A stretch of 64,000 bases of DNA from DAIQNV01 sp038748775 (GTDB lineage: Bacteria; Planctomycetota; Phycisphaerae; Phycisphaerales; UBA1924), in assembly GCA_038748775.1 (NCBI GenBank), contig JBCDIT010000017.1:6017-70016 (forward strand), in the 5' to 3' direction. This document shows, in pieces, positions 1 through 10,200 of the stretch (positions are counted from its first letter, which is position 1; each line of letters starts with the position of its first letter). The translations under genes were made by a program, and so were the position numbers. The notes beneath the pieces are model-generated. The model was not told where the DNA came from and searched no databases. It was given only the letters and a program-made list of their open reading frames with translations.

Positions 1-717
1 ACAACCGTCATGGGCGCGTACGACCCGATCGGTTCGATCGCGGAGGTTGTGGAGCGCCACCGCCTCTGGCTCCACGTGGACGGCGCGTTTGGCGGATCGG
101 CGTTGCTCTCGCCGCGGTATCGAGCGCTGCTGGCGGGGCTCGAACGGGCCGATTCGCTGACCTGGGATGCGCACAAGATGATGGGCGTTCCCCTGCTCTC
201 GAGCGTGTGCCTGACACGCGAGCCGGGGCTGACACAGAAGCACTTCGACGAGTCGGCCAGCTACCTCTTTCAGCAGGACAGCGATGATCTGAACCCGGGC
301 ACCCGATCACTCCAGTGCGGGCGACCCAACGAGGCGATCAAGCTCTGGGCTCTCTGGCAGGCGCTCGGCGACGAGGGGTACGCGGCGAGGACCGAGCGGC
401 AAGTCGCGCTCGCACGGCACGTGGTCGATCGGGTTCAGGCCGACGACGATTTCGTGCTCTCGTTCGACCCGGTGTGGGTGAACGTTTGCTTCGAATTGCG
501 TGGGAAGCCGTCGGATGCCATCTGCGACATGCTCGACAAGCAGCAGATCGCCAAGCTCGGCTTCGGGATCGTGAAGGGAAGGCGGGTGATCCGCTTGGTG
601 TGCGTCAACCCTCATCTGACCGAAGCAGACTTTGATGCGCTGCTTGAGAGCATCAAGCGGTTGGGCGAAGAGTTGCCTCACGCGGACAACGCGGTCGTTG
701 AACCGGTGGTGTCGTAG
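1..717 (+). CDS. PLP-dependent group II decarboxylase, 3' part
   Basis: C-terminal part of a pyridoxal-phosphate decarboxylase of the glutamate/sulfinoalanine decarboxylase family; the gene starts outside the window. The frame is open from base 1 (TTVMGAYDPI). Seen: HVDGAFGG around residue 25 of the visible part, whose Asp holds the PLP ring nitrogen in this family, and WDAHKMM around residue 56, whose Lys forms the Schiff base. The end IRLVCVNPHLTEADFDAL is typical of the family C-terminus. The substrate cannot be read from the sequence. It runs toward a gene on the minus strand with about 100 bp between them. Confidence 0.85.
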   Translation, partial: TTVMGAYDPIGSIAEVVERHRLWLHVDGAFGGSALLSPRYRALLAGLERADSLTWDAHKMMGVPLLSSVCLTREPGLTQKHFDESASYLFQQDSDDLNPGTRSLQCGRPNEAIKLWALWQALGDEGYAARTERQVALARHVVDRVQADDDFVLSFDPVWVNVCFELRGKPSDAICDMLDKQQIAKLGFGIVKGRRVIRLVCVNPHLTEADFDALLESIKRLGEELPHADNAVVEPVVS

Positions 718-818
718 ATAGGGTCTCGGCGTACCACCGCATCGCTTGCAGCCAACAGCATCGAGCACCATCGAGCGCGTCGGTTCATCCTCCGACCGCC
801 CTAAGGGTGTTCGGACGG

Positions 819-1484
819 TCAGGCGATACGCCGACGCCGCGTGCCGCCGATCACGATGCCCAGAGCGACCGGGCTGAGGTACGCCGGCATTGGCACCGTT
901 GTGAAAGCAAGGGAGCCTCGGAAGCTGTTGGATGAACTGAACGACCCCACGACCGGGTCATCGATCGAAGCGCCTGCGCTCGTAAAGAACTCGAAGCTGT
1001 GGAATCCCGGACCGAGTTGAACGATCTCTAGTGATCCGTTCTGTGCGAAGTCACCTCGAAGCGTCACGAAATATGCTTCTTCGAGGAAGAAGCCGACGCT
1101 TCCGTCAACGACTCCCGCGACGTCGACATCGCTGATAGGTGCTCCGGCGTCACTCACGTTGATCTGGGCGTCCGCGAACGCGTTGACTTCGATGAACACG
1201 TCATCGCCGGTCGCCCTTGCACCGAACACGTTCGCGTCAACCGAGCTGCCGCCGGAGAACGAAGCGCCGATAACCCCGCCGGATGTCCCGTCGCTGGCGA
1301 AGAGCCCGGTCTGATCCCCGAAGAAGGAGCTGAAGTTGGTCGCGTCGACGAATTGGTCAAGATCAGTGTCGAAGAACCCCGCACCGGCACCAACGCGGGC
1401 ATCGAAAGAGATGTCTGTGACACCCGCGAAGGCCTGGGCGGCGGCGCCGATCACGATGGCGGTGGGAACAACTCGGTTGATCAC
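819..1484 (-). CDS. Secreted protein with PEP-CTERM-like tail
   Basis: Export-type protein of 221 aa. It has an N-terminal signal peptide (hydrophobic stretch ending AQAFAG near residue 21), a Gly/Ser/Asp-rich beta-type middle, and a C-terminal tail of PMPAYLSP, a hydrophobic run and RRRRIA. This resembles the PEP-CTERM sorting layout with a degenerate PEP box. The start is GTG at 1484, with a purine-rich AGAGAGG a few bases upstream. No enzymatic motif is visible. The likely fate is exosortase-type processing at the envelope, which is inference from the tail. Confidence 0.7.
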   Translation of the reverse strand: MINRVVPTAIVIGAAAQAFAGVTDISFDARVGAGAGFFDTDLDQFVDATNFSSFFGDQTGLFASDGTSGGVIGASFSGGSSVDANVFGARATGDDVFIEVNAFADAQINVSDAGAPISDVDVAGVVDGSVGFFLEEAYFVTLRGDFAQNGSLEIVQLGPGFHSFEFFTSAGASIDDPVVGSFSSSNSFRGSLAFTTVPMPAYLSPVALGIVIGGTRRRRIA

Positions 1485-1585
1485 AGGACTTGCCTCTCTA
1501 CTTTCCCAGCAGACCGTCGACGGCGGAACAGCCCACCTTTCGGCACTGTACCAGAATCTGGAGCGATTTCGTCGTCAAAGTGGCG

Positions 1586-3970
1586 TTAAGGCGAGCTCGC
1601 GGGGCAATCCGCCCGGAAACGCGACGTGAGGGCCGGGTCGAGCGGCGTAAAGAGTTCTACAGCGTGACAGGCGAGCATCGCGACTCGCGCGTCTTTGAGC
1701 TTGTCCTCTAGGCCCTCGACCGCCCGGATCTCGCGTATCGCCGTTTCCAGCGTGATGACCGCATTGTCCACGCGCCCGTTTTCGACCAAGGCGTTCGCGA
1801 GTTGCTTGGCGACCACCGGGATGAACCGCTGCGACCACGTTTCCTGTCGCACGATGCGTTCGATCGCCAGCAAGAGGTGCTGTTCGGCTGCGAGGGAATC
1901 CCCTCCTCTCAGTGCGTTGACACCCCGGTTCGCGAGCGTCTGTGTGGTCCGCGGATGGTCGTCGCCGAAGACCGCTTCGAGTTGCGGGATCACCGCGTTG
2001 TAGACGTTTTCGGCCTCGTCGTACCGGGCGAGGCGTGTAAGACAAGACGCGAGCTCCGATCGCGTTCGGACCGCTTTCGGGCCGTCCGGTCCGGAGGCGT
2101 CGGCTTGAGCATCGAGAACCGCCTCGAATTGCGTCAGGGCCTCGTCCAAGCGTCCTTGGGACTGGATCGCGAGCGCCAGGTTGTAGCGCGTCGTGCTCCG
2201 CCAGTCTGGGTCGCCTTCGGCGCCGGCGAGATCAAGGCACTCGCGGTAGATTCGCTCTGCCCGTTCTGCATCGCCGGAGTGCTTCATCGCGCTCGCGAGT
2301 TGCGTCCGGCTCCGTAGGACACGCTGGTCATCATCCGGATACTCAGCGCCAAGCACGTCGAACGCCGCCGACGAGGCTTTAAGCGCCTCGTCGGCCCTCC
2401 CGACCCGCCACAGTGCCGTTGCGAGATCGAGCCTTGCCCATGCCGCGTCGACATCAGCGCGTTTGGCCGTCGTCTCGGCGGCGACTCCGTCGAGCAACTC
2501 AACCGCGCGCGTGATCTGCTCCAACCCGATCTCGCGGAGGCCGAGATCGCGGTACGCGACGCCCAGCGCGTTTCGGACCAGCGCCTCGGTTCTCGGGTCG
2601 TCCCCGACATCTCGGTCGACACGTGAGGAGGCCGCGTCGAGCAGCGTTGAAACTGTGGTGTCGGGCCCGGTTTCGTAGGGCGAGATCTCGGTGATGAGGT
2701 TCCTCGTGAGGAAGTCCGCGACGTCGAGCTTGAGCTCTGCCTCACGCCTGGCGATGCTGGCTTGTTGGTTGGCTTCAAGAAGCCCCGCGACGGTCCCGAC
2801 AACGCCGATGACAATCGCGGCAGCGAGCCCGGACGTGACGAGGACGCCCGCCCTGTGGCGTTTGATGAACTTCGAGACGCGGTATGTCAGGCTGGGTGGG
2901 CCCGCGAGGACCGGCTCGTCGGCGAGGTAGCGCCGCAGCTCGAGCGCCAGTTCGCTCGCGGTGGTGTACCGGCGCATGCGGTCTTTCTCGAGGCACTTCA
3001 TGATCACCCAGTCGAGGTCGCGTCGGAGCGTCCCCGAGAGGCCCTTGACCTCGGTCCGCCTCGTGGCGGCGATCGACGCGGCATCCTCGGCGTGGGCGGA
3101 GAGCCTCGTGCTCGGCCTGGGCGGATCAACCTCGCGGATGACACGGCGCATCTCTTCAAACCCCGCCGACCGGAGTTCCATCGAGTCGAACGCCCTCGAA
3201 CCGGTCAGCAATTCGTACAGAACGGCGCCGAGCGAGTAGATGTCGGTACGGGTGTCGATGTCGATCGACGACGCTTCCGCCTGCTCGGGTGACATGTACT
3301 CGGGCGTTCCGAGCATCTGCCCGACGTGGGTGAAGATCGTCCCTTCAGCCAATTTTTGGTTCAGAGCCTTCGCGATACCGAAGTCGATCACCTTCGGGAC
3401 CGCTTCGTCACCCTGAATCGTCACAAGGATGTTTGAAGGCTTGATGTCGCGGTGAATCAGGCCCTTCGAGTGGGCGTGCTGGACCGCCTCGCACACCTTC
3501 GCCAGCAGCGCGACGCGGTCACGCACGCCCATCTTGAGTTTGTCGCAGAATTCTGTGATCGGTTCGCCTCGGACGAATTCCATCACAAAATAGGGTCGGG
3601 CGTCGTCGGTCACGCCGCCGTCGAGCACGGTCGCGACAAAAGGGTGCTCCATCAAGGCGAGCGCTTGCCGCTCGGCCTCGAACCGCGCGAGGACTGCCTT
3701 GGAGTCCATCCCGGGCTTGATCACCTTAAGCGCCACGTCGCGGCGGACCGGCTCGGTCTGGGTTGCCCGGTACACGACGCCGAACCCGCCCTCGCCCAGG
3801 ATCGATCGGATCGTAAAGCGCCCGAGCGTGTCCCCGGGCTTGAGCCCGGGGAGTTGCTCACGCACGCGACGGAGCGAGGGAAGGTCCTCCTCCGTCGCTC
3901 CGTGCTGGGTGTCAACATCACCGGTCGGCGCGTCGTCGCCCTCGGGCGGTGATGGATCGTCGATGGTCAT
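1586..3970 (-). CDS. Membrane Ser/Thr protein kinase with TPR domain
   Basis: A 794-aa Hanks-type kinase. The open frame extends further upstream, but ATG 3970 gives the normal start; the extra N-terminus would be low-complexity Arg/Pro sequence. Seen: Gly loop GEGGFG 59-64, catalytic-loop Lys VALK at 82, HRDIKPSN 173-180, DFG 196-198, GTPEYMSPEQ near 221-230. A transmembrane segment lies at about 374-396, followed by a C-terminal half with TPR-like helical repeats (for example LGVAYRDLGLREIGLEQITR). All catalytic residues are present, so it should be active. The topology is a cytoplasmic kinase with an external TPR sensor. No sigma gene is adjacent, unlike the other kinases here. Confidence 0.9.
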   Translation of the reverse strand: MTIDDPSPPEGDDAPTGDVDTQHGATEEDLPSLRRVREQLPGLKPGDTLGRFTIRSILGEGGFGVVYRATQTEPVRRDVALKVIKPGMDSKAVLARFEAERQALALMEHPFVATVLDGGVTDDARPYFVMEFVRGEPITEFCDKLKMGVRDRVALLAKVCEAVQHAHSKGLIHRDIKPSNILVTIQGDEAVPKVIDFGIAKALNQKLAEGTIFTHVGQMLGTPEYMSPEQAEASSIDIDTRTDIYSLGAVLYELLTGSRAFDSMELRSAGFEEMRRVIREVDPPRPSTRLSAHAEDAASIAATRRTEVKGLSGTLRRDLDWVIMKCLEKDRMRRYTTASELALELRRYLADEPVLAGPPSLTYRVSKFIKRHRAGVLVTSGLAAAIVIGVVGTVAGLLEANQQASIARREAELKLDVADFLTRNLITEISPYETGPDTTVSTLLDAASSRVDRDVGDDPRTEALVRNALGVAYRDLGLREIGLEQITRAVELLDGVAAETTAKRADVDAAWARLDLATALWRVGRADEALKASSAAFDVLGAEYPDDDQRVLRSRTQLASAMKHSGDAERAERIYRECLDLAGAEGDPDWRSTTRYNLALAIQSQGRLDEALTQFEAVLDAQADASGPDGPKAVRTRSELASCLTRLARYDEAENVYNAVIPQLEAVFGDDHPRTTQTLANRGVNALRGGDSLAAEQHLLLAIERIVRQETWSQRFIPVVAKQLANALVENGRVDNAVITLETAIREIRAVEGLEDKLKDARVAMLACHAVELFTPLDPALTSRFRADCPASSP

Positions 3971-4208
3971 CGCCCCCGACGGTAGTAGCGGAAGGGCCGG
4001 CGTGCTACGGCAACGGCTGGGCGGTGACCGTATTTCGCGAACCAGACTGAAATGGCCCCTGGGCCGGTTCCACACTCCGCTCCATCGATGATCGGCTGTC
4101 ATACCCGACGCGCTGCGATCTAAGGGGTGTCTGCGAATGGAACAATGATGTTCGGCGAATGCAACGGCTCTGGGATCTGGTTGAGTTGATTGAACTGCGA
4201 GGGACTTG

Positions 4209-4568
4209 ATGAAGAATCGTGGGTTGATCATCGCGCTTTGCGTGTGGGCAGTGAGTCCGCTGGCACAGGGCGAGACCACGTCACACGTGCGGCTGCCTCC
4301 GGATCAAGACCGTTCGTTGATCCACGTTTCGGCGTCGACCCAGCCAGCGGACTGGCGAACGACCGTAACGCACACGCGCCTGAACGATGATCTCGATCGA
4401 CCGCAGGACGGTCGGTGCCTCGACGTGATCGGGTCCAGGCGTCACATCCGCTTCGACACGCGGCCCATAGTGCACAACATCAAACCGGGCCTGTTCGCCG
4501 ATGAGGCGGTCGAATTGGCCGACGATGGGGGAGATCCCCCCACCGCCCGATACCCACCAAATCTGTGA
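4209..4568 (+). CDS. Small exported hypothetical protein
   Basis: A 119-aa frame starting ATG 4209 behind GAGGG (4199-4203, 5-nt spacing). Residues 1-21 form a plausible signal peptide (MKNRGLIIALCVW, cleavage near AQG-ET). The rest is polar, with no recognised domain. GC-rich third codon positions favour this strand. An opposing frame also covers the stretch, so the gene call rests on the ribosome site plus the signal peptide. It could instead be the remnant of a longer secreted protein. Confidence 0.45.
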   Translation: MKNRGLIIALCVWAVSPLAQGETTSHVRLPPDQDRSLIHVSASTQPADWRTTVTHTRLNDDLDRPQDGRCLDVIGSRRHIRFDTRPIVHNIKPGLFADEAVELADDGGDPPTARYPPNL

Positions 4569-4808
4569 ATCGGCGTCTGACGCTCGCCCGCGAGCCGAGC
4601 CGTGCCGCTGTGGGTTCCGCCGCTTCGCGGGGTGGCACCACGTTTCCGGAACCCCGCGAGGCCCGCCGCTGGGGTGCTCTCGGGGGGCTCCTGAACCCCA
4701 GCACCGAATTCCGGGCCGGGCACGTTCGAGTCGGTGTATCCTGCCACAGGTCTCTGGTGCCAAGGGCGTTCGCTCTGGTGTAACCACTGGTTGGTTTTGA
4801 GGTTTGAC

Positions 4809-6050
4809 TTGCGGCAACACAGCGAGACGCGTGGTGATCTGGCGGCGACCGAGGTGCTCGAGAAGAGCGTCCAGCGGCTCGCGAGCGAGTGGCGTGAGGC
4901 CAAGCAGGCACTCGGACTGCCGCTCGGATCGAGTTGGTCACAGATCGCCAACCGCCTTGATGTCGACCGGGGCACCTCCCAACGGCTCGCTCGCATGGCG
5001 AGTATGGACCAGTTCAAACCAGCCGACCTCGACTACATCCCGGGTACCGCGGCGTGGCAGAAAGTCCTATCGGGCATGGAACTGCATCTCGGCGCCGATC
5101 ATCGGGCTTATGCCCGATTATCGCTCGCTTGCGATCGCTTCGACCAGGCGCTGACCCCTTTCGGAGGCAGCAAGGCGGGAGCGAAGCGAGCTCTCGAATC
5201 GGCGGAGGCAGAAGGGATGCCGACGCCGGTGTCTTGGCGACGCGCTCGAAGTAAGAAGGCTTGGATCGACGCGGCTGCGGAGTACGTCGGCTTCCGCGTG
5301 GCCCAAAAGAACGAGTTCACCTTTGTGCGACGTTCACCGGGGCGAGACGACACTGTGGACGTTGCGATGGCGGTGGTGTTCCTCGGTTGCACTGGCGAAC
5401 CCTGGGCGCTGCCCTTCACGCTCGCTCGCTATGCCTCTAAAGACGGAAACAACCCACTGACAACCGAGATCGCGCCCAGGTTCGCGCTGCTGACGTCGGT
5501 AACAACATCCCCACCCCCGGCTGTACTCTCCACCGGCGACGGTGATCGACAAACGGTGTTCATCGAGCCGTCGTGGACGGACGTGCACTCGTCGCTCGAC
5601 ATCGGCATCATGCTGACGATCGAGGAGACGATTCCTCTTCCGTGGCTCGAGGATCCCAAACAGTTGATCCTCACCTCGCTCATGCGACAACCGTCGAACT
5701 CGTACCGCAACGAGTGCTACCTCGACGCCTCGCTCGATGCGGCAACGTACGTCACGGCATACAGCGCGTACCGCGACTTGTCCGTGCTGGGTCTCACGCG
5801 GCACTGGTTCGACCGTCTACCCGAAGCGCCGCCGATAGAACAGGTCGGGGCGTTCGCCCGTCGCGACCCCGGTTCGCAGCCTTTCGCCCGTTTCAACGAG
5901 TTCGTAGATGAAGTGCGTCGGCGGCTGGACTGGGACCTTGACAGCTTCGCTGGATACGGAGTCACAGTCGAAGCGCCGATTCCTTTCGCGCGGTATTCGA
6001 TGGAGTTCGAATGCCATGAGCCGATTCCAGATCCATCCGCCGACGCCTGA
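4809..6050 (+). CDS. Hypothetical protein with N-terminal HTH-like segment
   Basis: I do not recognise this 413-aa protein. I chose TTG 4809 because GAGG (4799-4802) sits 6 nt upstream; the frame is open earlier, but that part looks non-coding. Residues 43-64 (WSQIANRLDVDRGTSQRLAR) look like a helix-turn-helix, suggesting DNA binding. The larger C-terminal part is mixed alpha/beta and ends in a Glu/Pro-rich tail. There is no signal peptide or membrane segment. It could be a regulator with a ligand-binding domain, but nothing proves that. It converges on the lipoprotein genes downstream. Confidence 0.65.
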   Translation: MRQHSETRGDLAATEVLEKSVQRLASEWREAKQALGLPLGSSWSQIANRLDVDRGTSQRLARMASMDQFKPADLDYIPGTAAWQKVLSGMELHLGADHRAYARLSLACDRFDQALTPFGGSKAGAKRALESAEAEGMPTPVSWRRARSKKAWIDAAAEYVGFRVAQKNEFTFVRRSPGRDDTVDVAMAVVFLGCTGEPWALPFTLARYASKDGNNPLTTEIAPRFALLTSVTTSPPPAVLSTGDGDRQTVFIEPSWTDVHSSLDIGIMLTIEETIPLPWLEDPKQLILTSLMRQPSNSYRNECYLDASLDAATYVTAYSAYRDLSVLGLTRHWFDRLPEAPPIEQVGAFARRDPGSQPFARFNEFVDEVRRRLDWDLDSFAGYGVTVEAPIPFARYSMEFECHEPIPDPSADA

Positions 6051-6056
6051 TCGCTA

Positions 6057-6452
6057 TCAATCGGTCTCTTCCTCGTCATTTGGCGTGTAGTACATCGCGA
6101 GGTTGGACTCGCCATAAACCTTGACTAAGAGCGAGGCGTCAGACTGATCGGACTCGTTGCGGAGCAACAACGGACGTCCAGGGCGAACCTCATAGCGTTG
6201 TTTTTCACCCGGAGCGATGGTCCCGAGCGATTCGGTCAGTCCCGTTGACGTTGTGCTCATGAGGGTGACCTCGGTGTCGCCCTGATTCGACACCTGAGCT
6301 CGGTAGCCCCCTTCTTGCTCGCCACCGAGATTGAACGTCTCGCCAGCGGGGATACCCAGACCCGACGTCAGATCCGGCCCCATGCAGCCAGAGAGCACCG
6401 CACCCAAGGCCACCGCAACGCCCGATACCACGGCTGCTGTCTTTCCTCGCAT
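6057..6452 (-). CDS. Small lipoprotein
   Basis: A 131-aa protein with a lipoprotein signal peptide: hydrophobic VVSGVAVALGAVLSGC with lipobox LSGC, lipidated Cys 23. The mature part looks like one small beta domain (LGTIAPGEKQRYEV, PLLLRNE) and ends in an acidic tail, NDEEETD. Strong ribosome site AAGGAG 6 nt before ATG. It is the last gene of the run ECF sigma, WD40 kinase, MORN-like lipoprotein, this gene, with only 24 bp to its upstream neighbour. It may be an envelope partner of the kinase. That role is inference. Confidence 0.8.
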   Translation of the reverse strand: MRGKTAAVVSGVAVALGAVLSGCMGPDLTSGLGIPAGETFNLGGEQEGGYRAQVSNQGDTEVTLMSTTSTGLTESLGTIAPGEKQRYEVRPGRPLLLRNESDQSDASLLVKVYGESNLAMYYTPNDEEETD

Positions 6453-6476
6453 TTCGAACTCCTTCTGTTTGTGCGC

Positions 6477-7205
6477 TTACGCATCTTGGCCAATTTCACG
6501 GCTATCGATGGTGTACACGCGTTCACCCCCGAGCATGCCCTCGAAGAACAGCATGTATCCGCTCTGATGAGGCACAGCGATGGTCGAGTTGCTCCGATCG
6601 GTCCGGCCATCTTCGCGGATGACCTGGAATCGACCGACTCCGAGTTGCTGGCGCTGATACGTCCCGGACTTGAAACTCCCCACCGTGATCTCACCAACCC
6701 GAACACCGCCCTTCGGGCTGGCCTGATGTGCCATCGCCCGGAGCTTCATCTCACCGCCCGGGAAGAACTCGAGGATCTGACCTCGGAGTTCACCCTGGTT
6801 GTACTTCACGGCCATCTCGATCGACCCGTCCTCGAAGCACCACACACCGGGGCCTTGCAACCGACCATCGACAACCCCGTGAATCGAATGGGGCTCGCCA
6901 TCGCGGTGAGCCGTCGATGCGTATCCGCTGAACACGGCTCCTGAATCCGGGTCCAGATACAGCCCCCCGGCGAATCGAAGCTCCGCGAAATCAACGGTCT
7001 CACCGGCGTCAAACTTCGCGACAAGTCGATCCCGGTACCTCGGCGGGCTGCCACTGCTCAGATCGACACCAACTTCAGCGGCGCGAAGCACCGTTTCGCG
7101 GGTTGGGCCCTCGATACCCGAGAACCGGGGCGCGGTGGCACACCCTCCGAGCCAAACAACCGCGGCGGAGCACGCGACGCAAGCATTCATGGATGACGTG
7201 TTCAA
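6477..7205 (-). CDS. MORN-repeat-like lipoprotein
   Basis: About 242 aa. TTG 7205 is preceded by AAGGAG at 6 nt, which is why I prefer it to the ATG 15 bases further in. The signal peptide ends in lipobox LGGC. The centre has MORN-like repeats (DGRLQGPGVWCFEDGS, KYNQGELRGQILEFFPGG), a beta-hairpin motif seen in membrane-associated scaffolds. The rest is polar. It lies 71 bp downstream of the WD40 kinase and 24 bp upstream of the next lipoprotein, so it probably belongs to the same transcript. It may be a cell-envelope readout of the kinase (inference). Confidence 0.78.
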   Translation of the reverse strand: MNTSSMNACVACSAAVVWLGGCATAPRFSGIEGPTRETVLRAAEVGVDLSSGSPPRYRDRLVAKFDAGETVDFAELRFAGGLYLDPDSGAVFSGYASTAHRDGEPHSIHGVVDGRLQGPGVWCFEDGSIEMAVKYNQGELRGQILEFFPGGEMKLRAMAHQASPKGGVRVGEITVGSFKSGTYQRQQLGVGRFQVIREDGRTDRSNSTIAVPHQSGYMLFFEGMLGGERVYTIDSREIGQDA

Positions 7206-7276
7206 TCTTGACTCCTTCAAGCCTGTCCGATCTACATGGCGTAAGTCAGACAGCGTGATTCGGAGCTCAACAGGAT

Positions 7277-10200
7277 TTACTCGCGAGATACCTCAGTCAC
7301 GAGAACACCTTCACCAAACAGGATCCGCCGACCCGAAGCATCGGTGAGAATTCCCCGGATCAAGCTCTGGCGATCACCGAACGACTCGACCGCTCGCCCG
7401 GTCGACCAATTGAACGCCCACGCGGTGCGACCGTCCTCCGTGAACACAAAGACCCGAGAAGTTTCTCGTTCGAATGCAAATGACCGCACCTCGCTCGAAA
7501 CCGCATGTTCGAACTCGCGCACGCTGCCCGTCGAAGCGGAGATCGCAAACACGCGTCCCGATAGCGTTCCGACGAACACCGTCGGATTGTCGGCTACCCC
7601 AGATTCGGCGATCGCGCTCACGATCTCGCCGATCTGAGCGATTGTCACTCCGTCTTTAAGAACACTCCCATCCCGATTCGCTCGGTACGTCGATGATGAT
7701 GTCGCGTACCACGCCGACGCAGGCGGATCATCTTCGCGCCGCAGTTCACGGCCGGTACCGGGCACAAACGTGGCGATGGCGTCCCAGTCAAACATCGCAA
7801 CGCCGTCACCCGCCGGAGCCACCCGCCACGCGCTCTTGCCTTCGAGAGCCGCGAACGTATCGATGACCCCTCCGGTTTCGAGATCGATCCGCGTCACGTT
7901 ACCTGAGCGGAATCCGACGAGCCCAACCCCGTTCGACGCATGAAAGGACATCGGGCGGTAGCCCTCGATCGCCCTCGACCAATGAACGCGCTCCGTTTCA
8001 ACGTCCCACGATGTCAAGCGGCCGTCGCTTCCCAGCGACACCACGGACCCGTAGGCAGTCCCGGACGCTGCGCCCACAACCTCGCCCACGTGAACGTCCA
8101 CGCGACGTGTTCGCAGCACCCTATCCAAGTCGTACACCCTCGGCAGCCCGTCCGCATGCGACGCAGCGAGCGAAACGCCCCGTCGGTCGATCCGGAGGTC
8201 CTGGATGATTCCCTGCGTTGCGAGCATGGAACCAAGCAGGACACCGTCGGGATCGTGGCACCGCACCCCCCCACGATCGGACCCGGAAACGATGATCGGG
8301 AGCAGCGGGTGCCACGCGAGCGAACGCACCGGAACCCTATGCGCAGCAAACTCACTGATTGGCCCGAGTGAGTCGCCAGAGAGCACAGCGATCGTCCCGT
8401 CGTTCGCGCCAACCGCGATAGTTGAGCCATCCGCAGAAAACACTACTGCTGTTGTTCCCTTTGGATTCACAACCGTCGATGCTTCGATCAGTCCCGTTCG
8501 AGCGTCGATCAATGCAACGACCCCATCGTCGCCAGCCGCGACGAGTTGCTCACCGTTGGGATGCCAAGCCAGTCCGAAGAGCCCCGCCTCATTCACAGGA
8601 ACGACGCTCACCTGCGCAGCGTCGTTGGCGTCCCAGACACGCACGGTTCCATCGTCGCTAGATGTTGCGAGGAGATCTCCGCCGGAGTTAAAGAGCACTC
8701 GCGTCACCCATGTCGAGTGTCCAACGCCCCGAGCTAGCCGCTTTGCGGTCGACGTTGACCACACGTGCAACTCTCGGTTCATCCCGCCGACGCTTGCCGC
8801 GTACTGACCCGTTGGATCGACATCCACCGCGAGTACCATGCCGTCATGGCCCTTATACACAACGCCGGCGGTCTGCGTTACGGTGCGCCACACCCTCGCA
8901 GTCTGGTCATTCGACGACGCGACCAACAGCGCCGAGTCACCTGAGAAGGCAACGCCCCGGACGGCCACGTTGGGCTCAAAGCCGTTGTATGCGATCGGCT
9001 CGGGATGTACTTCGGCCCAGAGAGTTCTCCATTCCGGGCCCCTCAGACGATGTTCGCACGCGTCGAGTGCCGCGATCGCTTGCTCGCGTTGCCCGAACGC
9101 GATCGCCTCCCTCGCGCGGAGCAACTGCCCGGAATAGGTCGCCTCCGAAAGGTCATTCTTTGCACGGACCGCTTCCCCCCGTTGCTCGACCGCTACGCGC
9201 TCGGCGGCTTCCGCTTTGTCGAGCGCGATACTCGTCGAGATCAACGACGCAACCACCGCCCCCACCGCGATCACGACACCAACGCAAACGGTCGTCCCCG
9301 CAAGCAACGCCGCCCGATGCCTTGATGCGAACTTCCGCGCTCGGTACACCGCCGACGGCGGAGCCGCTTTGACCGGCAAGCCGTCGAGGAACGACCTCAC
9401 GTCCTGGGCGAACTCTGCGATCGACCCATACCGTCGAACACGGTCGCGTTCGATCGCCTTCAACACGATCCAATCGAGGTCGCGGCTGATCCGACCCGCG
9501 GTCGTGGCACCTGTTTGCATCGCCACTGTCGAAGGGGCCGCTGGCGAAGCCTCGCTTACGAGCTTGGAAAGCCCCGCAAGCCCCGCCGCGGCGATGGCAT
9601 CGGGCCCCAGGGCCTGTGTGCCGCTGAGCAGTTCGTAGAGAATCGCGCCCAGTGAGAAGACGTCAGAACGGACGTCGACCGCGCTCGAAGGCATCGTGAG
9701 TTGTTCCGGGCTCATGTACGCAGGAGTCCCAAGCCACTGCCCCTGGAGCGTTCGGACCGCATCCGAGGAATCGACAATCGGGACGAGCGCCTTTGCGATG
9801 CCAAAATCGATGATTTTCGGCTGGGGGTGCCCCTCGTCGACCACGAGGATGTTCGACGGCTTCAGATCGCGATGGATCACACCGCGTTGATGTGCGTGTG
9901 TGATGGCCGAGCACACGTCGATGAAGAGTCGAAGCCGAGCTTCGATATCGAGCCCCGCGCGGTCACAATACCGCACGATGTCCAGCCCCGGGACGAGTTC
10001 CATCGCGAAGTACGGGAGTCCCTGGGGGGTCTCCCCAGCGTCATAGAGCCTCGCGATCCCCGGGTGGTTCATCATCGCAACGACCTGCTTCTCTGCCTCA
10101 AAGCGGGAAAGCAGGGCCGGCGACGCAACACCAGGCTTCGCCACCTTCAGGGCAACGGTCCGACGCACCGGCTCGGACTGCTCCGCCTGAAACACAGCTC

